A DNA stretch of 64,000 bases, from the NCBI GenBank assembly GCA_020638595.1, contig JACKIG010000013.1, positions 82,193-146,192 on the forward strand, given 5' to 3'. The position numbers and the translations under genes were made by a program. The notes beneath the pieces were generated by a model that saw only the letters and a program-made list of their open reading frames with translations, had not been told where the DNA came from and made no database searches. This document shows positions 52,009 through 60,883 of this stretch, piece after piece (positions within the stretch are counted from its first letter, which is position 1; each line of letters opens with the position of its first letter). This stretch comes from Rhodospirillaceae bacterium (GTDB taxonomy: Bacteria; Pseudomonadota; Alphaproteobacteria; DSM-16000; Inquilinaceae).

Positions 52009-52024
52009 TGTCGCAGACGTGACA
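52009..52024 (-). promoter_or_regulatory. NifA upstream activator site, distal (nifB)
   Basis: Perfect TGT-N10-ACA (TGTCGCAGACGTGACA), 19 bp beyond the first, just short of two helical turns. Confidence 0.87.
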
Positions 52025-52079
52025 ACGCCACGGACGTACGCACAAACTCGGCCCGACCTGCGGCGGTCGGCCGGGACCG

Positions 52080-52583
52080 CTACCGCTTGCGAAGCAGGAC
52101 ATAGTCGCTGACCATGTTCATGGCGACGACCTCTTCCAGGAACGCGGGCATCACGTCTTCGTTGCCCGACAGGTCGTTGGCGCCCGTCAGCTGCAGCCTG
52201 TACTGCCTGGCCAGCTGCGCCACGTCGGTCTGCGGCGGCAGGTGCATCTTCACGCCATAGGCGTCCACCGTGACGATGAAGATCAGGCTGCCCGGCTCAG
52301 CACCGGTGCCGTCGTGCAGCTGGGCGAGGTGGTAGTTGCCCATCCGTATGAACCGCAGCACCGCCTCCTGCACGTCGCCACCCTCGCGGACCCGCAAACG
52401 GTAGTCGTAGTCGTCGTCCGGAGCTGCGACCATGACCTCCTCGCCGTCGGTCGTCTCGTAAGTGCCGATGACGTTGGCGACTTCCACCCCATCGGCAGCC
52501 GAGAAGATCGGTCCTTCCAGCGAGAAGCAGCCGGCCAGCGGCACAAACAGCAGCAGCCCCACCAGGTATCTCAGTACTCGCAT
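52080..52583 (-). CDS. predicted lipoprotein of unknown function
   Basis: A 167-residue lipoprotein: signal peptide MRVLRYLVGLLLFVPLAGC with Cys19 at the lipobox (LAGC). The mature part is short, acidic and beta-rich (ANVIGTYETTDGEEVMVAAPDDDYDYRLRV; GSLIFIVTVDAYGVKMHLPP). Not recognised. It lies between the nifB activator sites and the nifA fragment, so it is part of the accessory DNA that separates nifA from nifB. It has no partner on the same strand. Confidence 0.6.
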   Translation of the reverse strand: MRVLRYLVGLLLFVPLAGCFSLEGPIFSAADGVEVANVIGTYETTDGEEVMVAAPDDDYDYRLRVREGGDVQEAVLRFIRMGNYHLAQLHDGTGAEPGSLIFIVTVDAYGVKMHLPPQTDVAQLARQYRLQLTGANDLSGNEDVMPAFLEEVVAMNMVSDYVLLRKR

Positions 52584-52673
52584 TGTTCGGCGCCTCCGGG
52601 TTCACGGTGCGGACGGATGCGTCCCCTTCACCCGTACAGTAACCGAACAATGCATCATCGAAGAAACCGGAAT

Positions 52674-52740
52674 TCACAGCCGTTCGATCTCGATGTTGTA
52701 TTTCCGCAGGGCATAGCCAACCTCACGCGGCCGGCGTCCC
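52674..52740 (-). pseudogene. short duplicate of the 3' end of nifA
   Basis: The minus strand reads REVGYALRKYNIEIERL-stop, matching the NifA C-terminal recognition helix (RQVGYALRKYNIEIKRL-stop at 54135). About 55-65 bp align, with blocks such as TTGTATTTCCGCAGGGCATA shared exactly. Beyond about 52735 homology fades. It lies downstream of nifA in the same orientation, across a 1.4-kb insert. Confidence 0.85.
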
Positions 52741-52850
52741 GCGGCCTGAACGACGCAGGCAATCGGCGAGTCATCTGTCGGCAATAGCGTATTTCGATAT
52801 ATGATCGGGCGTCACCGCTGTTGGAATGTGAAGACCGGAGGGGCGACGGA

Positions 52851-54131
52851 GTGATCTGGCGCTGGCCGCGCGTCCGGTGGTCGAAGTGGACAGCCATCCC
52901 GTCGGCCGCCCGCTGTGTTGCCGCACGCATCGCGCCGGGACGCACGACGGCGCGCACGCTGGTTGCGGCGGGCCTCTTCGCGGCATTGCCGATCGGGGAG
53001 ATCGCCGCTGTCGAGGACTTGGCGCCGGAATACATGGCTCCCGCACCGCCACCGATCGTCCGGTCCTGGCCGCATGACCGGGACATCCACGTCGGCTACC
53101 GGCTGATCGGTGACTACTGGACCCTGCGCCAGCGCCTGAGGGCATCCGAGCCCTACGGCATGGGGGCGTACTGGGAACGGGCCTTCGACGTGATCGCGGA
53201 CGTGGACATCGAAAGGCTTCTGCTCGACCGCATGGCCCGGTTCGCGGCGCTGACTGGCCTGCGGATCATCCCGCAGCCATACGAGCACTCGGATCCCGCA
53301 TCGTTCGACATCTGCATCGAGATCTATCTCAGCGACAGGCTGGAAGATCTCACCAGCTTTCCGTGCCTGGCGGAAACGCAACGGTCGGTCCCCGAAGCGC
53401 GCAGGATCGAGGCGTTTGTCACCTGGGGCTGGGCCGCAACCTACGGGACGGAGACGACGGTGCATCATGCGGCCTGTCTTGCCGTCTACTCCGCCTTTAC
53501 CTTCCGCGAAGATCTCCGGAGGAGCGCGTACCAAGCGATCGCGGAGATGCCGCCGGCGTATCGCCTCGGCATGTGGCCCCCCTTTTTCCCCTTGTCCGGC
53601 GAGATGTTCGCCGGTCCGATCATGGGTGACTGGCTCGGCTTCTTCGGACGCATCAGGCAGGAAACCGGCCGCAGCGAGGTGCGCGATGATGCGGGCAACT
53701 GCCGCTGGGTATTGCGCGACACCTACCGCCGGCAGATGACGCGGATCATCGACAACTGTCTCGTCTCGGCGCTTGGACTGCCCATCAGCGACACCATCCC
53801 GACCACGATCACCAGCATCGACGATCCGTTGGCGCCGTCATATGTCGAGACCCTCTCCCGACGGACCATCGGAACACAGGATTGGGTCAAGGACGTCGGC
53901 ACCATCGCCATGAGGCTCTACCAGGAATCGCCGCGCTTGCGGCTGCTGGAGGGGCGAGCCGACGACCTTCTGCGGGCGCTCTACGCGACCCCGATGTCCG
54001 CGGCGGCATTGCAGGAATTCGCGCGTACCGAACTCGGGACGCAATTGACGACCGCGCTTGCGGCAGCCGAAGCGCCGGAAGAGCGCGCCCTGTTCCGGGA
54101 GATCGAGCCGCACTGCTTCGGGCCGCAATAG
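52851..54131 (+). CDS. predicted exported protein of unknown function (DUF2927-like?)
   Basis: A 426-residue protein. I start at GTG 52851, which has GGAGGGG 8 bp upstream; the result is an Arg-rich N-terminus and a hydrophobic stretch (TLVAAGLFAALPIGEIAA) that looks like a long signal peptide. The body is mixed alpha/beta (FDVIADVDIERLLLDRMARFAALTGLRI; FDICIEIYLSDRLEDL), with a resemblance I would call weak to the secreted DUF2927 family. It ends 3 bp from the nifA stop and is convergent with nifA. Together with the nifA fragment it forms the insert between nifA and nifB. Confidence 0.55.
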   Translation: MIWRWPRVRWSKWTAIPSAARCVAARIAPGRTTARTLVAAGLFAALPIGEIAAVEDLAPEYMAPAPPPIVRSWPHDRDIHVGYRLIGDYWTLRQRLRASEPYGMGAYWERAFDVIADVDIERLLLDRMARFAALTGLRIIPQPYEHSDPASFDICIEIYLSDRLEDLTSFPCLAETQRSVPEARRIEAFVTWGWAATYGTETTVHHAACLAVYSAFTFREDLRRSAYQAIAEMPPAYRLGMWPPFFPLSGEMFAGPIMGDWLGFFGRIRQETGRSEVRDDAGNCRWVLRDTYRRQMTRIIDNCLVSALGLPISDTIPTTITSIDDPLAPSYVETLSRRTIGTQDWVKDVGTIAMRLYQESPRLRLLEGRADDLLRALYATPMSAAALQEFARTELGTQLTTALAAAEAPEERALFREIEPHCFGPQ

Positions 54132-54134
54132 CGC

Positions 54135-55826
54135 TCACAGCCGCTTGATCTCGATATTGTATTTCCGCAGGGCATAGCCGACCTGGCGCGGGGTCATGCC
54201 GAGCAGGCGGGCGGCCTTGGCCTGGACCCAGCCGGATTTCTCCATGACGCGGACCAGCCGGTCGCGTGGCGGCAGGGCCGACAGGTCGCCCAGGTCGTCG
54301 AGGCCGAAGCCGTCGGCGGCCACGTCTGCACCCCCGCCGTTGGCGGCATGACCGTTGGTCGCCGTACCGTTCGCGGCATGGCCGGTGTCCGCACCCACCG
54401 GCTGCGGGCGCACGGGCTCGGCGCGGGCGGGCAGGCCGGGGTCGGTCGGCAGCAGCAGATTGCAGGGGCAGCGGTTGGTCTGGCAGGGCAGGTTGATGTC
54501 GTCGATCAGCTCGCCCACGGTCATGGTGGCCACCCGGCTGACGCAGTTTTCCAGTTCGCGCACATTGCCGGGGAAGCTGCACGATTTCAGCACCCGGAAC
54601 GCATGATCGGAGAAGCGCAAGGTGCGGGCGTTCTCTTCGTTGAAGGCATCCAGGAAATGCTGAGCCAACAGCGGGATATCATCCCGCCGCTCGCGCAGGG
54701 CCGGCAGGAACACCGGGATGACGTTGATGCGGTAATAGAGGTCGGCGCGGAAGCTGCCGCGGGCCACCGCCTCTTCCAGGTTGCGGTTGGTGGCACAGAC
54801 CAGGCGGACGTCGACCTGGATGGTCTTGTTGCCGCCGACGCGCTCGAACTCCCGCTCCTGCAGCACGCGCAAGAGCTTGGCCTGGAAGGCCGGGGTGATG
54901 TCGCCGATCTCGTCCAGGAACAGGGTGCCGCCATGGGCCATCTCGAAGCGGCCCTTGCGGTCCTGGGTGGCGCCGGTGAAGGCGCCCTTCTCATGCCCGA
55001 ACAGCTCGGATTCCAGCAGGGTTTCCGGCAGGGCGGCACAGTTGACCTTGACGAAGGGGCCGTTCGTCCGCGGGCTCAGGGAATGGACGGCGCGGGCGAT
55101 CAGCTCCTTGCCCGTGCCGCTCTCGCCGCGCAGCATGACCGTGGACTTGGTCGGCGCCACCAGGTGGACCTGGGCATAGACCTCCTGCATCGCCTGGCTG
55201 GTGCCGATGACGCTCTTCAACTGCCGGGCTTCCGCCGGCGGGCGCGGCCGGCGGCGCGGTGTGTCCAGGTCGCGCGGCCGCAGCTCGCGCTCGGTATCGA
55301 TCTTCTCGTGCAGCTTGACCGTCTGGGCGACCAGGTTGGCGACCATGGTCAGGAAGCGGACATCGTCGCCGAAGCTGACGGCCGTTTCCTCCCCCCAGAC
55401 GCGGGCGATGGCCAGCACCCCGAAGGGCTTGCCGAAGGTGCGGATGGGCACGCCGATGAACGAGACGCGCTCGTCCTCCAGCACGTTGGACGCCCCCAGA
55501 TAGCTCGCCAGCGACGGCATCTCCGCCACGTCTTCCGCCACCATCGGCATGTCGCCCGACAGGATATGGGCGCCGACATCGCCGGGCAGGTTGGCCGCGC
55601 CGGCGTTCATGTCGCGCACGGTCATGCCGGCGGCCGCCACCACATGCAGCTGGCCGTCGTCGCCGGTCAGCGCCACCACGCCGCGGCGCATCTCCATGTA
55701 GCCGGACAAGAGGTTGAGCACGGCCCGCAGCGTCGCCTCGAGATTGGCCGAGGCCGTCAGCATCTTGCTGATCTCGTAGAGGCTGACCAGCGACAGGGCG
55801 TTCGCTTGGCGCACCGATGGCATCAT
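54135..55826 (-). CDS. nifA: NifA, sigma-54-dependent activator of nif genes
   Basis: A 563-residue master activator. Domains: N-terminal GAF (about 18-170), Q-linker, AAA+ (about 205-440; Walker A GESGTGKE at 234-241, sigma-54-contacting GAFTGA at 281-286, Walker B TLFLDEIGD), interdomain linker, and a C-terminal Fis-type HTH (AARLLGMTPRQVGYALRKYNIEI). The linker holds C-x11-C-x19-C-x4-C (Cys416, 428, 448, 453), the metal motif of intrinsically oxygen-sensitive NifA. GGAGGG precedes the start at 55826. Its targets here are the three sigma-54 promoters with TGT-N10-ACA sites. Confidence 0.97.
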   Translation of the reverse strand: MMPSVRQANALSLVSLYEISKMLTASANLEATLRAVLNLLSGYMEMRRGVVALTGDDGQLHVVAAAGMTVRDMNAGAANLPGDVGAHILSGDMPMVAEDVAEMPSLASYLGASNVLEDERVSFIGVPIRTFGKPFGVLAIARVWGEETAVSFGDDVRFLTMVANLVAQTVKLHEKIDTERELRPRDLDTPRRRPRPPAEARQLKSVIGTSQAMQEVYAQVHLVAPTKSTVMLRGESGTGKELIARAVHSLSPRTNGPFVKVNCAALPETLLESELFGHEKGAFTGATQDRKGRFEMAHGGTLFLDEIGDITPAFQAKLLRVLQEREFERVGGNKTIQVDVRLVCATNRNLEEAVARGSFRADLYYRINVIPVFLPALRERRDDIPLLAQHFLDAFNEENARTLRFSDHAFRVLKSCSFPGNVRELENCVSRVATMTVGELIDDINLPCQTNRCPCNLLLPTDPGLPARAEPVRPQPVGADTGHAANGTATNGHAANGGGADVAADGFGLDDLGDLSALPPRDRLVRVMEKSGWVQAKAARLLGMTPRQVGYALRKYNIEIKRL

Positions 55827-56117
55827 GGCATGGCCCTCCGGCGCCGAGGGGTAGCCAATCCGACCGGCATCGCAACAGCGGGAGTCAACCTCATGCGCGA
55901 GGCCTCCGCAGCTAGGGGTTCGGCGAACCCTTCCAGAGCGTTTCCCGATCCGATATTTCGTGCTTAAGCGTAGTTTACTGCAAACGGTATGCCATCTGGG
56001 GTCACCCGAGGTACTGAGGAATCCCAACAGCTTGCGAGCGAGGGCAGGAAATTCGTTCGCAATTTAAGTGATGATTCCCTGTGCCATTGCCCGAATCCTC
56101 GCCAGAGTCCTGCAACG
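55827..56117. other. nifA upstream region
   Basis: 291 bp between the nifA start and the DeoR-type gene stop. It must hold the nifA promoter; I see no sigma-54 site or TGT-N10-ACA site, so nifA is probably not self-activated from here. Confidence 0.4.
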
Positions 56118-56903
56118 TCAGGATGCTGTGCCCGACCCGCCACCGGCCGGAATGTGCACTGTAACGCGGGCATGCGCCAAGGCCCGGGCGAGGTCCGGCC
56201 CCGGCTCGCGGTCGCAGACCAGGCGGCCGATCGCCCCGACCTCGCAGATCCGGAACAAGGCGGTGCGGCCGAGCTTGGAGGCATCGGCGACCACGGTGAC
56301 GGTCTCGGCATGGCGGATCATGGCGCGGGCGATCTCCGCCTCGTCCAGGTCGTAGTCCATGGCCCCGCTCTCGTGCACCGCACCCACGGTCAGCACCGCG
56401 TGGCGGGGGCGGAAACGGGCGATCTGTTCCAGGGCCAGGTGGCCCACCGTCTCCTGCCCCTCCGCCCGCAAGGTGCCGCCCAGCAGGATCGCCTGATTGC
56501 CCGGATGGCCGCGGGCTATGGTGGCGGCGATCTGGGCGGAATTGGTGATCACCGTCAGTTCGCCGGTGCGCGCCACCTCCTCGGCGAAGATCACCGTCGT
56601 CGACCCGGTGTCGACGAACAGGCTGTCGCCCGGCTGGAACAGTCCGGCGGCCAGCCGCGCCGCCGCGCGCTTTTCGCTCACATGGTCGCACATGCGCGCC
56701 TGGAACGAGCCTTCGCCCGCCATCTCCGGCATCGCGGCGCCGCCGTGGAACTTGCGGATCAGTCCGCGGCCGTCGAGGCGGCCGAGATCGCGGCGGATCG
56801 TTTCCTTCGAGGCATCCAGGAAAGCCGACAGCTCGTCGACCGTGACCCGGCCGCGCTGGCGCACCATGGACAGGATGCGGGCGTGTCTCTCTTCGGGGCT
56901 CAT
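56118..56903 (-). CDS. DeoR/GlpR-family transcriptional repressor
   Basis: A 261-residue DeoR-type repressor: N-terminal HTH (ERHARILSMVRQRGRVTVDELSAFLDASKETIRRDLGRLDGRGLI) and a C-terminal sugar-phosphate-binding domain (KRAAARLAAGLFQPGDSLFVDTGSTT; NSAQIAATIARGH; VTVVADASKLGRTALFRI). It starts at 56903, divergent from the catabolic operon, with inverted words in the gap. Glycerol-3-phosphate is a likely inducer given the neighbouring genes, as for GlpR, but this is inference. Confidence 0.88.
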   Translation of the reverse strand: MSPEERHARILSMVRQRGRVTVDELSAFLDASKETIRRDLGRLDGRGLIRKFHGGAAMPEMAGEGSFQARMCDHVSEKRAAARLAAGLFQPGDSLFVDTGSTTVIFAEEVARTGELTVITNSAQIAATIARGHPGNQAILLGGTLRAEGQETVGHLALEQIARFRPRHAVLTVGAVHESGAMDYDLDEAEIARAMIRHAETVTVVADASKLGRTALFRICEVGAIGRLVCDREPGPDLARALAHARVTVHIPAGGGSGTAS

Positions 56904-56932
56904 CGGATCGAATCGTTTCCTGTTGACCGTTC

Positions 56933-56979
56933 GGGCAAATGATTCATACCATTTCTGACCATCTAAAGCACGTTTGCCC
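56933..56979. promoter_or_regulatory. candidate DeoR operator in the divergent promoter
   Basis: GGGCAAA (56933-56939) and its complement TTTGCCC (56973-56979) face each other across the 82-bp gap between the repressor and the catabolic operon. Confidence 0.4.
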
Positions 56980-56985
56980 AAAATC

Positions 56986-58401
56986 ATGACCGAAATTCGG
57001 GAAATGGCAGCAGCGGACCTGTTCGACGTCGCGATCATCGGCGGCGGCGTCGTCGGTTGTGCCGTGGCCCGCCGCTTCACGCTGGAGGGTGCGCGCACGG
57101 TGCTGCTGGAACGCGCGCCCGACATCCTCGCCGGCGCCAGCAAGGGCAACAGCGCGCTCTTGCACACCGGCTTCGATGCGCCCACCGGCAGCCTGGAGCT
57201 GGCCTGCGTGCGCGACGGCTATGCCGAGTATCGCGAAATCTGCGGCCGCCTGGGCCTGTCGGTGCTGGAAACCGGGGCCGCCGTCGTCGCCTGGACGGAC
57301 GCCGAGGTGGCGAAGCTGGAGGGCATCGTCGCCCAGGCCCACGCCAACGGCGTCGATGAGGTGCGGGCGATCGATGCGGACGAGCTGCTGGCGCGGGAGC
57401 CTGCCCTGTCGCCGGCGGCCAAGGCCGCCGTGCTGGTGCCGGGCGAGCACGTCATCGACCCCTGGTCGACGCCGCTGGCCTATATCCGCCAGGCCGTCGA
57501 GAACGGGGCGGTGCTGCTGCGCAACGCCGGCGTCACCGCCGCCGGCTTCGACGGCGCCCACTGGCGGCTGGCCACAACGGCCGGCGAGGTGCGGGCTGCG
57601 GCCGTCGTCAACTGCGCCGGGCTCTGGGGCGACCGGGTGGCGACCCTGCTGCTGGGGCAGAGCGCCTATGCGATCCATCCGCGCAAGGGCCAGTTCGTCG
57701 TCTTCGACAAGGCCGCGGCCGGCCTGTTGCGCACCACCATCCTGCCGGTGCCGACGGAGCGCACCAAGGGCGTGGTCGTCGCCCGCACCATCTACGGCAA
57801 TGTGCTGGTCGGCCCGACGGCCGAGGAACAGGACGACCGCGAGCGCGCGACGACGGACAGCGAAACCCTGCACCAGCTGATCGGCCAGGCGGGGCGCATC
57901 GTTCCGGGGCTGGCCGACATGCCGGTGACGGCCGTCTACGCCGGCCTGCGCCCGGCGACGGAGCGCAAGGAATACCGCATCGCCAGCGATCCGGACCGCC
58001 GGGTCATCGATGTCGGCGGCATCCGGTCCACCGGCCTGACCGCCGCGCTGGGCATCGCCCGTCATGTCCACGGGCTCTATCAGGCCTTCGGGACGGCGCA
58101 CCGGCCGATCGCCGATCCGGTCTGGCCGGTCGTGCCCAACCTGGCCGAGCATCGGCCGCGGGATTGGGAGGCCGAGGGTTCCGGCGAGATCGTCTGCCAT
58201 TGCGAGCTGGTGACCGGCCGCGAGATCGCCGCAGCCCTGACCGGTCCGGTTCCCGCCGGCGACTGGGGCGGGCTGAAGCGGCGCACCCGCGCCGGCATGG
58301 GCCGCTGCCAGGGCTTCTATTGCACCGCGCGGCTGGCCCGGCTGACCGAAGGCCGGCTGGCGGAACCCCTGGCCGTGGGACCCGCGCACCATGGCCCCTG
58401 A
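56986..58401 (+). CDS. FAD-dependent glycerol-3-phosphate dehydrogenase-like oxidoreductase (GlpA type)
   Basis: A 471-residue FAD enzyme. N-terminal dinucleotide fold DLFDVAIIGGGVVGCAVARRF; SKGNSALLHTGFDAPTGSLE and GLRPATERKEYRI are typical of the GlpA/LhgO group. The C-terminus carries a BFD-like [2Fe-2S] domain: CHCELVTGREI and GRCQGFYC. This composition matches anaerobic-type GlpA, which oxidises glycerol-3-phosphate to dihydroxyacetone phosphate. The next gene overlaps it by 11 bp. An ATG at 57004 is a possible alternative start. Confidence 0.85.
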   Translation: MTEIREMAAADLFDVAIIGGGVVGCAVARRFTLEGARTVLLERAPDILAGASKGNSALLHTGFDAPTGSLELACVRDGYAEYREICGRLGLSVLETGAAVVAWTDAEVAKLEGIVAQAHANGVDEVRAIDADELLAREPALSPAAKAAVLVPGEHVIDPWSTPLAYIRQAVENGAVLLRNAGVTAAGFDGAHWRLATTAGEVRAAAVVNCAGLWGDRVATLLLGQSAYAIHPRKGQFVVFDKAAAGLLRTTILPVPTERTKGVVVARTIYGNVLVGPTAEEQDDRERATTDSETLHQLIGQAGRIVPGLADMPVTAVYAGLRPATERKEYRIASDPDRRVIDVGGIRSTGLTAALGIARHVHGLYQAFGTAHRPIADPVWPVVPNLAEHRPRDWEAEGSGEIVCHCELVTGREIAAALTGPVPAGDWGGLKRRTRAGMGRCQGFYCTARLARLTEGRLAEPLAVGPAHHGP

Positions 58402-59629
58402 GCGCATCGATCTGGCCGTCATCGGCGGCGGCCCGGCGGGGTTGGCGGCGGCGATCGCGGCCCGTGCCGCGGGGGTCGAACGCGTCGTGGTGCTGGAGCG
58501 CGAGGCGGAGGCGGGCGGCATTCCCCGCCATTGCGGCCATCCGCCCTTCGGCTGGGCGGAGTTTCGGCGCATCCTCACCGGCCCGACCTATGCCCGCCGC
58601 ATCGCCGCCCGGGCGAGCGCTTCCGGTGTCGACATCCGCTGCAACCACACGGTCGTGCAGCTGGGGCCGGCGGGCGAGCTGGCCTGCCGCAATGCCGAGG
58701 GTGCCGTCACGCTGGCGGCCAAACGCGTGGTGCTGGCGACGGGGGCGCGCGAGACGCCGCGGTCGGCCCTGCTGGCCACCGGCGACCGGCCGCTGGGCGT
58801 GCTCAACACCGGCGCCCTGCAGTCGCTGGTCTATCTGGAAGGGTTGGTGCCGTTCCGGCGGCCGGTGATCGTCGGCACCGAGCTGGTGTCCTATTCCGCC
58901 ATCCTGACCGCGCGCCGGGCCGGCATCCGCCCGGTTGCCATGATCGATGCCGGTCCCGGCCCGATCGCCCGCTGGCCCTGCGCGGTGTTTCCGCGCCTGC
59001 TCGGCATCCCCGTGCACTACGGGGCGGAGGTCGCCGATATCCGTGGGCGCCCCCGCGTCGAGGCGGTGGACGTCCGCTGCGGCGACGGCAGCCGGCATAC
59101 GCTGGCCTGCGACGGCGTGCTGTTCACCGGCGGCTTCGTCCCGGCGGCGGAGCTGGTCCGCCAGAGTCCTCTGGCGCTCGACCCGCTGGCCGGCGGCCCG
59201 GTCGTCGACCAGTACGGCCGCTGCACCGACCCCGCCTATTTCGCCGCCGGCAACCTGCTGCGCCCGGTGGAAACCGCCGGCTGGTCCTATCGCGAAGGCA
59301 CGGCCGTCGGCCGCCTGGCAGCGCTGGATCTGCAAGGCCGCCTGCCGGCCCCGGATGCCGAGTGCACGCTCGAGATCGCTGCCGGCGACGGCCTGAAATA
59401 CGCCCTGCCGCAGCGCATCGTCCTGCCCTGGCGAGGGGCGGACGGGCTGCCGGGGCTGCAGCTGCGGGTGCGCCGGGCGATCACCGGCTTGCTGACCATC
59501 CTGGCGGGCAACCGCCAGCTCTATCAGCGGCGCGTGTCGGTGCGGCCGGAGCGCCGCCTGATCGTGCCGCTCGATGGCCTGGACCTGCCGGACCGGGCGG
59601 GCCGGCTCCAGGTGGGTTTCCAGGGCTGA
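58391..59629 (+). CDS. FAD/NAD(P)-binding oxidoreductase, GlpB-like partner
   Basis: A 412-residue flavoprotein: N-terminal IDLAVIGGGPAGLAAAIAARAAG, an RHCGHPPFGW segment with the His/Cys pair seen in this family, VVLATGARETPRSALLATG, and a C-terminal FFAAGN-like segment YFAAGNLLRPVETAGWSYREG. Such genes accompany GlpA-like/LhgO-like dehydrogenases and probably form a complex that passes electrons onward. It overlaps the previous gene by 11 bp, so translational coupling is likely. Confidence 0.8.
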   Translation: MAPERIDLAVIGGGPAGLAAAIAARAAGVERVVVLEREAEAGGIPRHCGHPPFGWAEFRRILTGPTYARRIAARASASGVDIRCNHTVVQLGPAGELACRNAEGAVTLAAKRVVLATGARETPRSALLATGDRPLGVLNTGALQSLVYLEGLVPFRRPVIVGTELVSYSAILTARRAGIRPVAMIDAGPGPIARWPCAVFPRLLGIPVHYGAEVADIRGRPRVEAVDVRCGDGSRHTLACDGVLFTGGFVPAAELVRQSPLALDPLAGGPVVDQYGRCTDPAYFAAGNLLRPVETAGWSYREGTAVGRLAALDLQGRLPAPDAECTLEIAAGDGLKYALPQRIVLPWRGADGLPGLQLRVRRAITGLLTILAGNRQLYQRRVSVRPERRLIVPLDGLDLPDRAGRLQVGFQG

Positions 59630-59652
59630 CGACAAGAAGAGGAGGCATCACG

Positions 59653-60816
59653 ATGCGACAGCGCTATACCCGACGCGACATCATGCAGGGCTTCGCCGCC
59701 ACGGCCGCCCTGGCCACCGCGGTCAAGCGGCCGTTCATCGGCAAGGCCGAAGCGCAGACCTTGGAGCTGCGCTGGCTGGGGTGGGAGCATTACAACGTCC
59801 GGCCCATCGTCGAGGGCTTCGAGGAGGAATACGGCGTCCGCGTTTCCGGCGGCTTCTTCGACGGCAACAGCGAGGCCTACAACACGCTGCGCGCCGGCGG
59901 CACTGACGACTTCGACCTGGTGATGGCCGACGGCTTCTGGCCCCGGCTCTATGCCCGCCAGGGGCTGACGCAGCCCTGCGACTATTCCAAGATCCCGAAC
60001 ATGGAGCACGTGTTCCCGGACTTCCTGCCGCCGAACTACATGCTGCTGACCCAGGAAGACGGCGACGCCACCATCGCCGCGCCGAACTGCTGGGGCGGCT
60101 ATGGCTTCACCGTCAATCTCGGTCATGTGGACGAAGCCGATGCCCATTCGGTCGGCCTGTTGTTCAATGACAAGTACGGCGGCCATCTTTCGACTTCGGC
60201 CCGGTTCGAGGAGAACATCGCGCTGGCCGGCATCCTGGCGGCGCATGAGATGGGGACGATCGAGGCCGAGCGGCCCGACGGCAAGTCGTTCAACCCCTAT
60301 GTCCTGACCGAGGCGGAGCTGGGCCGCGCCCGCGAGCTGTTGATCCACCAGAAGGGCCTGCTGCTGACCCGCTGGAACGACGAGGACACGCTGGAGCGGC
60401 TGCTGCGGGCCGAGGCGGTGTGGGCGTCGCCGGAATGGTCGGGCATCTATCGCCGCATCCATTTCGACGTGCTGGACGGCACCTCGGACCTCAACATGAT
60501 CCACGTGCTGCGGCCGGACGAAGGCGGCCTGGGCTGGGTCGACACCTGGGCGATCACCGCCGGCGTCACCGACAGCGAGAAGCTGGAGTTGGCGCACAAG
60601 TGGATCGACTGGCGCTTGAGCCCGGACAACATGGCCATCGTCGCCACCGATGTCGGCTGGTCGCCCACCGTCGACGTGCGCGCCATGATCCCGGACCGCT
60701 ATGTGGAGACGCTGTTCCTGAACAACACCTCGGCGATCAACGGCCTCTATCAGTTCGATGCGCCGTCGGACCCCGAGGCGTGGGAGCGGGTGTGGTCGGA
60801 AGTCGAAGCGGCGTGA
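59653..60816 (+). CDS. ABC transporter substrate-binding protein, PotD/extracellular type 1
   Basis: A 387-residue periplasmic binding protein. The signal region is of Tat type (RYTRRDIMQGFAATAALATA, RR in place). The mature protein starts LELRWLGWEHYNVRPIVEGFEEEYGV and resembles spermidine/putrescine and polyol binding proteins (GTDDFDLVMADGFWPRLYARQGL; AHKWIDWRLSPDNMA). GGAGG precedes the start. With the FAD enzymes and kinase around it, a glycerol-3-phosphate, glycerol or related polyol substrate is more likely than a polyamine. Confidence 0.85.
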   Translation: MRQRYTRRDIMQGFAATAALATAVKRPFIGKAEAQTLELRWLGWEHYNVRPIVEGFEEEYGVRVSGGFFDGNSEAYNTLRAGGTDDFDLVMADGFWPRLYARQGLTQPCDYSKIPNMEHVFPDFLPPNYMLLTQEDGDATIAAPNCWGGYGFTVNLGHVDEADAHSVGLLFNDKYGGHLSTSARFEENIALAGILAAHEMGTIEAERPDGKSFNPYVLTEAELGRARELLIHQKGLLLTRWNDEDTLERLLRAEAVWASPEWSGIYRRIHFDVLDGTSDLNMIHVLRPDEGGLGWVDTWAITAGVTDSEKLELAHKWIDWRLSPDNMAIVATDVGWSPTVDVRAMIPDRYVETLFLNNTSAINGLYQFDAPSDPEAWERVWSEVEAA

Positions 60817-60883
60817 CCGAGGGGCGGCCGGAGGCACGGACGCTGCCTTCGGCCGCCGGCCCCGCAGGCCGGAGAGGAGCACG

